A stretch of DNA of 36,660 nucleotides, taken from contig SIAF01000007.1 of NCBI GenBank assembly GCA_009691905.1, forward strand, positions 1 to 36,660, written 5' to 3'. The notes beneath the pieces were generated by a model. That model saw only the letters and a list, made by a program, of their open reading frames with translations, was not told where the DNA came from and did no database searches. Positions 11,180 through 18,358 of this stretch are shown piece after piece. Position 1 is the stretch's first letter. Each line of letters starts with the position of its first letter. This DNA is from Planctomycetaceae bacterium. Lineage in GTDB: Bacteria > Planctomycetota > Planctomycetia > Planctomycetales > Planctomycetaceae. The position numbers and the translations under genes are program-made.

Positions 11180-12436
11180 ATGGTCGCCATCGAATCGCAA
11201 CTGCCTGCAAACGCCGACAGGGTCTCGCGCCGCCATTTTCTGCGCGTCGGCGGCTTGAGTGTGCTGGGCGCCACGACCGCCGAGCAGCACGCCCGAGGCG
11301 AAACCGCGGGCAAATCGTCGCGGCGGTGCATTCTGGTGCTGCTCAACGGGGGGGCCAGTCAATTCGAGACATTCGACCCCAAGCCCGGCGCCCGGGGTGA
11401 CATTCGCGGCCCGTATCGCCCGATTGCCACCGCGACGGCAGGCCTTCAGCTTTGCGAGACTTTGCCGCTGCTGGCTCAGCGCAGTCAAAAATTCGCCGTC
11501 CTGCGGTCATTGTATCACGATGCGGCCCCGATTCATGAGACGTCGCTGCAACTGCTTCAAACGGGGCGGCTCGTGCAGCGCGACCTGACGCCGCCCAGCC
11601 TGGGATCAATTGTCGCGCACTGCCTGGGAACGAAAAACGATTGGCCGGCGTATGCCGTGCTGCCGCGACCTTTGAGTGATTGCGGCAGCCCGATTCGACA
11701 GGGTGCCGGTGCCGGGTCACTGGGCGCCTCGCTCGACCCCTGGAGCGTAGCCGGTCCCTGCGCCTCGGAAGAGCCTGAAAACCGTTTTGCAGAGGCCATC
11801 AGCCGGTCGGACGGCGGGATGCAGCACAGCGCGATGCAGCGCGAAGTCGTCCGCCGGTGGCTGGAGCAACCTGACGGAGAACGCCGGATTTACGGCGACA
11901 GCGAACTAGCACGCTCGTGCCTGGCGGCACGCCGCCTGGTCGAGCAGGGAACGCGGTTCGTTACGATCAATATGTTCGACTCGCTGGCCGAGCGCGTCAC
12001 CTGGGATTGTCACGCCAACAACACCTGGGCACCGGCCAGCGTTGCCGATTACCGAAGCACGCTGTGCCCCGACCTCGATCGCGGTGTGAGCGCCTTGCTC
12101 GACGATCTCGATCAGCGCGGGCTGCTCGAAGAGACACTCGTTGTGGTCACGGGAGAATTCGGCCGCACGCCGCGAATGAACGACCGCGGTGGTCGCGATC
12201 ACTGGACCGGCGTGTGGTCGGCGCTGCTGGCCGGCGGAGGCATCGCCGGCGGCCGCACGCTGGGGGCCAGCGATGCGCAAGGCACGTACCCGGCCGAACG
12301 CCCCACGTCACCGGCCGAGCTGGCGGCAACGATTCTGCAATCGCTGGGGATCGACGCCGACACGCGTTTGCCCATCTCACCGGGGGGTGATATCGCCCTT
12401 GCCGACGCGTCGCCGGTTCAGGAATTATTCGCCTGA
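11180..12436 (+). CDS. DUF1501 domain-containing protein, Tat signal
   Basis: SRRHFLRVGGLSVLGATTAEQ; LVLLNGGASQFETFDPKPGA; VTGEFGRTPRMNDRGGRDHWTGVWSALLAGGGI. Confidence 0.93.
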   Translation: MVAIESQLPANADRVSRRHFLRVGGLSVLGATTAEQHARGETAGKSSRRCILVLLNGGASQFETFDPKPGARGDIRGPYRPIATATAGLQLCETLPLLAQRSQKFAVLRSLYHDAAPIHETSLQLLQTGRLVQRDLTPPSLGSIVAHCLGTKNDWPAYAVLPRPLSDCGSPIRQGAGAGSLGASLDPWSVAGPCASEEPENRFAEAISRSDGGMQHSAMQREVVRRWLEQPDGERRIYGDSELARSCLAARRLVEQGTRFVTINMFDSLAERVTWDCHANNTWAPASVADYRSTLCPDLDRGVSALLDDLDQRGLLEETLVVVTGEFGRTPRMNDRGGRDHWTGVWSALLAGGGIAGGRTLGASDAQGTYPAERPTSPAELAATILQSLGIDADTRLPISPGGDIALADASPVQELFA

Positions 12437-12584
12437 GGCGATGGCTCTGAACGCGATTGCAGCGCAGCGGAATACCGCCTGAACGCAGCCGATGGATTCG
12501 GCCGAGTACAGCCGTTGATCGCGTTGTCGGTACTTTTGATGAAGCCGGTCTGCGTCGAGCGTTTCTCTTGTGACGGAAGAAGAG

Positions 12585-12693
12585 GTTAACCACGAATAAC
12601 CCGAATTATACGAATAAAGGAAAAGGGCTCGCTTTTGGACCGATGCTCGCCGGTCAATCTTAATTCGTTTGATTCGTGAGATTCGTGGTTAAC
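12585..12693. repeat. AACCACGAAT terminal-inverted-repeat element, copy A
   Basis: GTTAACCACGAAT (12585-12597) and ATTCGTGGTTAAC (12681-12693), perfect 13 bp TIR; right flank TTCTTTGGTAGCGGCCGAAGGCCGC resembles the inverted left flank of copy C. Confidence 0.75.
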
Positions 12694-12732
12694 TTCTTTG
12701 GTAGCGGCCGAAGGCCGCGCCATGCATTCCAG

Positions 12733-14007
12733 TCAATGATCGTGGCCGTGATCATGCCCGTGATCGTGACTGTGGCTGTGTTCGTGCGAGGTCGCGTCGG
12801 CGGCGACCAGCTTTGGCGATGGGGTTTCCGTAAACGCAACCGGATTGCGCCCGAACGCCGCCTCGGCTTCGCGATAAACGTCGCGCAGCGGAATATTGTA
12901 GCGTGCGGCGACGGTCGCGCAGCTCTCGAACTCCGGCGTGAAAACAACCTGGTCGCCGAGTTTGCCGAGCTTTCCCTGAATCGTCCCCCACGCTGTCTCG
13001 ACCTGGCACTCCTGCCGGGCACGCTTGGTGCGCTCGACGAGTCGGCGGCGAATTCCGAAGGTTGCCGTCTCAGTGAACATCAACGACTCGAGCCGCTCGC
13101 GATCGCCCAGGCGCGCAATCACGCTCAACAGCACACCCGGTCGATCTTTTTTCATCTGAATCGGCGTGCTGAAAACGTCCAGCGCACCGGCGGCGAGCAG
13201 TTTCTGCTTCGTATAGCCGATCACCTCGCCGGGCACGTCATCAAGATTGGTTTCGAGGACCCACACCTCGTCGGTCGACTCGTGGGCGGCCGCCTCGCCG
13301 ACCAGTAGTCGCAGGACGTTGGCGCGATCGGCAAAATCCTTCGTCCCGGCACCGTAACCAATCGTCTCGATCGTCATCGCCGGGAGCGGACCAAAGCGGG
13401 ACACGACCGTCCGCAGAATCGCAGCCCCTGTCGGAGTGGTCAATTCGGCATCGACGGGCACATCGATCAGGGGAATCCCCTTCAGCAGTTCGGCGGTGCC
13501 GGGAGTCGGGACGGTACACACCCCGTGAGCGATGCGGACCTGGCCGCGCCCGGTCGGGACCGGGCCGGACAAAATCTGATCGGCCCCCAATAGATCGAAG
13601 CCGATCGCCGCTGCCACGATGTCGACGATCGAGTCGATCGCGCCGACTTCATGAAAGTGAATTTGTTCGAGCGTCGAGCCATGCACCCTGGCCTCAGCCT
13701 CGCCGATAGCGGTGAAAATCCGTCGTGCCAAATCTTTCTGCGGCGGCGACAATCGGTCGGCGGCGTCAATGATTCGGCAGATGTCGGCAAAATGCCGGTG
13801 GGCGTGCTGCTCGGGATGTTCGATCCGCAGGTACGTCGCACGAAAGCCGCAGCGCATCACGGTTTGAGTCTCGAGCCGCACCCCCGGCAGTTTCAACGAT
13901 TCGATGCCGGCGCAAATCGCCCCAAAATCGACGCCGGCGTCAACGAGGGCGGCAACCGTCATGTCGCCGCTGATGCCCGAAGAACAATCGAGATAGGCAA
14001 TTTGCAC
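12733..14007 (-). CDS. larC: Nickel insertion protein LarC family (nickel-pincer cofactor nickel chelatase)
   Basis: MQIAYLDCSSGISGDMTVAALVDAGVDF; IHFHEVGAIDSIVDIVAAAIGFDLL; TPTGAAIL; LETNLDDVPGEVIGY; His-rich C-terminus EHSHSHDHGHDHGHDH. Confidence 0.93.
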   Translation of the reverse strand: MQIAYLDCSSGISGDMTVAALVDAGVDFGAICAGIESLKLPGVRLETQTVMRCGFRATYLRIEHPEQHAHRHFADICRIIDAADRLSPPQKDLARRIFTAIGEAEARVHGSTLEQIHFHEVGAIDSIVDIVAAAIGFDLLGADQILSGPVPTGRGQVRIAHGVCTVPTPGTAELLKGIPLIDVPVDAELTTPTGAAILRTVVSRFGPLPAMTIETIGYGAGTKDFADRANVLRLLVGEAAAHESTDEVWVLETNLDDVPGEVIGYTKQKLLAAGALDVFSTPIQMKKDRPGVLLSVIARLGDRERLESLMFTETATFGIRRRLVERTKRARQECQVETAWGTIQGKLGKLGDQVVFTPEFESCATVAARYNIPLRDVYREAEAAFGRNPVAFTETPSPKLVAADATSHEHSHSHDHGHDHGHDH

Positions 14008-14078
14008 GGTGCGTTACATCTCCTGAAGGAGCGAATCGTGTTGCTGCCGAGGATTCTATTGCCGGGCGGCTGATTTGC

Positions 14079-14128
14079 GTAGTGGTGGCTTCCAGCCGCC
14101 AATTGTGGGAGCAGGATGCTCCCACTAC
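14079..14128. repeat. REP-doublet-like element with GTAG...CTAC ends (50 bp)
   Basis: GTAGTGGTGGCTTCCAGCCGCCA (14079-14101) and TGGGAGCAGGATGCTCCCACTAC (14106-14128); each arm an individual hairpin, the pair inverted (17/23). Confidence 0.65.
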
Positions 14129-14205
14129 GAAACAAGCCGAATTCGTTCCTCTGACAATGCACGACATGTGTCAGAACGAGGCGCCGCAGCCGGTGAGACC
14201 GGCTC

Positions 14206-14325
14206 CATTGATTCTCAAGGACCTCATTGATTATCAGCATTGATTGTCAACTGACAATCAATGGCGGCACGTCGCAACTCATTCTCCCGCATCGGGATCG
14301 AAGAACGCTGCTCCATTGATTGTCA
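14206..14325. repeat. Cluster of five CATTGATTNTCA 12-mers
   Basis: Forward at 14206, 14225, 14238, 14314; reverse at 14252; 14238-14263 is a perfect 12 bp inverted repeat with 2 nt centre. Confidence 0.75.
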
Positions 14326-14369
14326 GCGTATTTCGAAAAAATCGAATCCGCTCGTTGGGATAACGGAGG

Positions 14370-14504
14370 AACCACGAATCGCTCGATTATCACAAATGAA
14401 TTCCGGGGCGTCGGCCCCGGACGAAAGACCGCGCGGGTCCACGACCCGCACTATTTGAACAGGCAGAAAATGCACGATTCGTGTCATTCGTAAGATTCGT
14501 GGTT
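14370..14504. repeat. AACCACGAAT terminal-inverted-repeat element, copy B, carrying internal hairpins
   Basis: AACCACGAAT (14370) and ATTCGTGGTT (14495-14504); internal hairpins CCGGGGC-GTCG-GCCCCGG (14403-14420) and GCGGGTC-CAC-GACCCGC (14433-14449). Confidence 0.7.
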
Positions 14505-14935
14505 GACCCGCTTTTAGTTGCGACCCAAGACCCAGCCGGGAATCTGCGGTTTGAACCTTTGCTTGAGGCCGCTGGCGGCGCTCGTGCCGGCGTTTCCCGG
14601 CGTTTGCAGGCGATTCGTGATGTCACAATGTCACAATGTCACGTTCATGTGAATTTTCGAATTCTGCTGCCGCTGAGGTTTTTACGCTCGCCAAGCGTGT
14701 CGTGTTGCCGGCGATTGGCTGTTTTGAATTCTACAATTCTACGTTCATGTATTATCGTGAATTCTTCCGCCCCAGGAGAATCAGCGGGCCGAAACAGCGT
14801 GTGGAAACAGCGGGCCGAATCGACGTGAAGGTCATCATTTGCGGCGACGACGAAAGGCTGTGCGGCACTGACGGTCAATCGCGGCTGCCGAAAGCGTCTG
14901 GCCGCCAAGTCACTCAGAAACCCGATGCAAACCAA

Positions 14936-14987
14936 TGTCGCCTTTCGCTCCGCGAAAGAAAAAACTTTCGCGGAGCGAAAGGCGACA
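14936..14987. repeat. Perfect 23 bp inverted repeat, REPIN-like
   Basis: TGTCGCCTTTCGCTCCGCGAAAG / AAAAAA / CTTTCGCGGAGCGAAAGGCGACA; each arm also folds as CTTTCGC-TCC-GCGAAAG. Confidence 0.9.
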
Positions 14988-15706
14988 ATGAGAAACGTTC
15001 CGGCGTCAGCGATCAAGATTGCCACCCGGAAAATCGCCGTCTTCCGGCGGTTTTTGCAGGTCTGTGCTTCACAGCCGCACCATCCAGTCTTCACCGGGCC
15101 ACGAACGACGCCCCGCCGTTCGAATTTCGTTGTCAATTGTCCTTTGTCAATTGTCAATTGCCACGCGCCCTATTTTACCACGCCGCAAGGTTCCGCCAGA
15201 AGACCGCGGTGCGCAAATCTGGAAACGTGCCAAAAAAAAAGCACGGATGACTCTGACGGCGCCAAACATCAGTTTTTGTTGCCCCAAACGAGAAAAAGCC
15301 CAAGACAGGGGAAAACGATTCCTCCGCCGGTCTTACGATCGGCGGCGTTCTTGATCGAGTCCCGGTGCGCCAGGATTGACCGCCAAGTTCCAGGTTCGAC
15401 CCCTTGTCGCGGAAGGTTTTACGATTCACGCCGACAGCGGTTGCGTATCGGGCGCGCGTCGGTGTGTCGGACCGACGCGTCTTTCCGAAGCTGTTTCATT
15501 GTCCCAATGATACCGGACTTCGGCAAACGCCGGAAACCGCATCGACACACGGCGACACGAGGGAGCATCCGATCGAATGCGGAGCACACGGGAGCGCGCA
15601 ACGACGCTCGGTCAGACACAGCCTGTCCTACTGCAACTCGGTCCGCACGAGAAAGTCGCGCCATTCGCACTCGGCCCAAACTCGCCCTTGGATTTTAGAC
15701 GGGTTG

Positions 15707-15735
15707 TTGAACGTGAACGATTCCAGAGGTAAGAT
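15707..15735 (+). promoter_or_regulatory. Possible sigma70-like promoter of the three-gene cassette
   Basis: TTGAAC - 17 nt - TAAGAT, upstream of the 15850 ATG. Confidence 0.3.
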
Positions 15736-15849
15736 AATTGAAAGTTGCTGGCTTGTTGGCTGATGGAGCGGAGTAAGAGCGAGCGGGGACCGTCGCAAGC
15801 CGTTCCGGCGGACACGATACTGAAGTCCAGAAAAATTCTTTCAACCAAT

Positions 15850-16587
15850 ATGTCCGGTCTCCGAAAGATCGTCGTCGAATGGCGCTACAAGCCGATGCTT
15901 GCCTTTTATCCGAAAATGGATGCGCTGGGAACCGAGCATGCGGAGGCGTTTCCTGATTGGCAGCGGACGGCGTTAAGTCTCGAAATCCGCGACAAGAAGC
16001 GACACCGGCGAGTGTTTTGGTCTCACCGGCGGAGTTTTTTTGAAGCCGAGAATCCGGAGAACCTGCCGGACACGTTCGCTATAATCGGTCGTTTCATCGA
16101 CAAGTTTTGTCGGGAAGTGGGCCATCGCGAATTAACGCGACTTGGCGTCCGCCAATGGTTCGCAATTCCAAGGGACGAGTCCTTTGCTGCGTTGCTCGAT
16201 CGGTTCTCCAGCAAGTTCCTGAACCCGAACGACAAATTAATTTCCGAAGCCGGCGGTTCGCTTACCGACACGCTTTATGCCGTCGACTTCAATTGGAAGG
16301 AAGGCTGGAAGGCGGCGCTCCGCGCTGGACCGATGATGCGAAAACAATGGTTTGATTCGATTCCCTACGAAACGGGCATTTTCCAAGACGCGCCGGCGTG
16401 GGAACGTGAACCTCCCAAAGGCACCTTTGAGGATTACCGTTGGTCGATTCCGGATCAGCTCCTATTCCTCGACCTGGATTGCTATCAAGAAGACATTGCG
16501 GTGGCTGATGTGGTGTCTCGTCTGTTGGATTGTCGACAGCAGTCGACGACGCTGGTGGACGCAGTGATCAAGTACTTCCTGGAGTGA
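15850..16587 (+). CDS. Uncharacterised protein, cassette gene 1 (possibly TIGR04255-like)
   Basis: ORF listed from 15745; MSGLRKIVVEWRYKP start at 15850 preferred. Segment HRELTRLGVRQWFAIPRDESFAALLDRFSSKFL is weakly reminiscent of the TIGR04255 core; family call tentative. Confidence 0.7.
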   Translation: MSGLRKIVVEWRYKPMLAFYPKMDALGTEHAEAFPDWQRTALSLEIRDKKRHRRVFWSHRRSFFEAENPENLPDTFAIIGRFIDKFCREVGHRELTRLGVRQWFAIPRDESFAALLDRFSSKFLNPNDKLISEAGGSLTDTLYAVDFNWKEGWKAALRAGPMMRKQWFDSIPYETGIFQDAPAWEREPPKGTFEDYRWSIPDQLLFLDLDCYQEDIAVADVVSRLLDCRQQSTTLVDAVIKYFLE

Positions 16588-16591
16588 TGAA

Positions 16592-17239
16592 ATGGCAGCG
16601 CTCGCTGGATTGGCCGAACGACAGAGGACTTGCGGTTCTCCCGGGAACCTTGTCAATTTCGAGTTGCCCGCCACCGTTCCTGGCGCCGAACGCACGCCAC
16701 CCCGACGCGCTCCAAAGTCCAATCCGTGGCAGCGAACCGTTTCGGAGACTGACGATGAGATCAACGTTGACGGGGAACGCGAACAATCCACGGCGACGGA
16801 CGGGGACGGCGGTTCGAGGGGGACTCAAGACGTACAGGACACCGGAGAACGCGCTCGTTTCGCCGAGCGACTGGTCGAACTGATTGATCGCACACGTCAC
16901 TCCGTCGGAAGACTCGAATTCGCGAGCGATCTTCAATTGCTCAAACGGGATTTGTCACGTTGCCACAACCTCTCTAAGACAAGCGCGAGCGATGTAATCT
17001 TCCAATCGCTGGTCACCGACGTCGAATCGTCGTTGGCGTCAACCGGATGGAGGGAGATCACGGCCAGCCAACTTGCCGTGATTCGGGAAGTCATTTTCTG
17101 CGCATACCGCCTACCAGGCCTCGACGTCGCCTTTCTCCGGGAGGCTCGGGAAAAAATGACTAAGGCAGGCATCGAGACGATTCCGCGAGTAGATCTCCTG
17201 TCGCTCAAAATCGACGACGACTCCGACGATGACTTCTGA
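16592..17239 (+). CDS. Uncharacterised protein, cassette gene 2 (low-complexity N-terminus, acidic C-terminal tail)
   Basis: Starts 4 nt after gene 1 stop and overlaps gene 3 by 11 nt; C-terminus DLLSLKIDDDSDDDF. Confidence 0.7.
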   Translation: MAALAGLAERQRTCGSPGNLVNFELPATVPGAERTPPRRAPKSNPWQRTVSETDDEINVDGEREQSTATDGDGGSRGTQDVQDTGERARFAERLVELIDRTRHSVGRLEFASDLQLLKRDLSRCHNLSKTSASDVIFQSLVTDVESSLASTGWREITASQLAVIREVIFCAYRLPGLDVAFLREAREKMTKAGIETIPRVDLLSLKIDDDSDDDF

Positions 17240-18140
17240 GAAAACTCCGACAAGATCGCGTAAACGCGCGCGATTTCTTCTCGACACGAGTGCCGTCTAC
17301 TACCAGTTGCTTGGCCACCGGGTACAAGTCGATTCAGTGGCTGATGCGGTTGGGGATGGGTGGACGGAAGTTCCCGGATTCGTGCGGATGGAGTTCCTCC
17401 GCGGGATCATCGTCAATCTGCTTCAATTGTACTTCCTCATCAAAGAGGAGGTCACCTCCGGTGGCACGGTCCGGGATGCACTGAAGGAGTGGGCACAGGT
17501 CGTCCATCAGGATCGGAAGCTCAAAGCATACATGCAAACGGAAGAAAACTGGTTGCTGGGCCACGAGGACTGGAACGACCCCGATCGGTCGCTGCCTCGC
17601 CTCGGAAATGCGATCGTTCGCCTCGTCGCGGCGTTTGATGCGCAATACACCAGCCATTCAAAGGACGAATTGAGCTGTGAATTGGGCAAGATCAGATTCC
17701 CCGATCGGCCCTATGGCGAAAATCTGCTGCTCGATTTCTTAGATCATTTCCGGTCGATCAAGTCAGGCGTCCCCGCGTGCAATCTTTGTAGGTTTCGAGC
17801 GCGGAACGAGCAGACGCTTCTTATCCGTGCCATTGACCTCCACAGTGAGGAGCAGCGACGCCGACACGCGAACAACAAGGGATACGTTCGCCAGGCCGAA
17901 CGACTTGAAGCGGAATTGGCCCGTAACCGCCGTCAACCAGCATGCTCGATTTGCGAAAAAGTGGGTGATACGATCATCGCCCTGCTTGCCCCGGAAGTTG
18001 CAACGATCCTGACGTCCGATCGCTCATTTGATGCGTTCGGTCAGATCCTAAGGATCAACGTGAGAGTGCTCCCTTCGCTTGCGCAGCTCAAGGCCCATCT
18101 ACAGCAGCAATCTGGCGATGTTGACACCGGCCGAATGTAG
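17229..18140 (+). CDS. PIN-like domain protein with CxxC...CxxC insertion, cassette gene 3
   Basis: ARFLLDTSAVYYQL (D19), FVRMEFLRG (E55), CEKVGDTIIALLA (D247), TILTSDRSFDAF (D264/D268) in PIN order; PACNLCRF and PACSICEK cysteine pairs (C184/C187, C239/C242). Confidence 0.75.
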   Translation: MTSEKTPTRSRKRARFLLDTSAVYYQLLGHRVQVDSVADAVGDGWTEVPGFVRMEFLRGIIVNLLQLYFLIKEEVTSGGTVRDALKEWAQVVHQDRKLKAYMQTEENWLLGHEDWNDPDRSLPRLGNAIVRLVAAFDAQYTSHSKDELSCELGKIRFPDRPYGENLLLDFLDHFRSIKSGVPACNLCRFRARNEQTLLIRAIDLHSEEQRRRHANNKGYVRQAERLEAELARNRRQPACSICEKVGDTIIALLAPEVATILTSDRSFDAFGQILRINVRVLPSLAQLKAHLQQQSGDVDTGRM

Positions 18141-18201
18141 GCTTCGAGATTCGTAGCTCCGCGAGCGGCCTGTGTAGGTGAGACGGGTCGTTCGGCAATG
18201 C

Positions 18202-18224
18202 GCATCGGTCACATCGACCGATGC
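18202..18224. terminator. Hairpin downstream of the three-gene cassette (candidate terminator)
   Basis: GCATCGGTC-ACATC-GACCGATGC, perfect 9 bp stem; no clear T-tract follows. Confidence 0.45.
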
Positions 18225-18358
18225 ATCGAAGCTGCTCAGGTGGGCGATATCACAGCCGTTCGGTAGAACAGCCATCGACGACTCTGGCCGTCAGCATCTT
18301 ATCGCGGTATCCTCAATGGGTCCGGCATTGGATGTCTCCGTCCCCCCGTGAGTCGCGC

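Noticed and set aside
14206-14325. CRISPR-like array
   Set aside because: 12-mer repeats are short, irregularly spaced and partly inverted; no cas genes in the window
15390-15406. tRNA T-arm-like sequence CCAGG-TTCGACC-CCTTG
   Set aside because: Could not assemble acceptor, D and anticodon arms at correct spacing; stem has a mismatch. A tRNAscan-SE run would settle it
14636-15698. Overlapping ORFs of 204 and 257 aa in the repeat-rich stretch
   Set aside because: They run through inverted repeats and direct repeats, contain no domain motif, and have atypical composition; more likely noncoding
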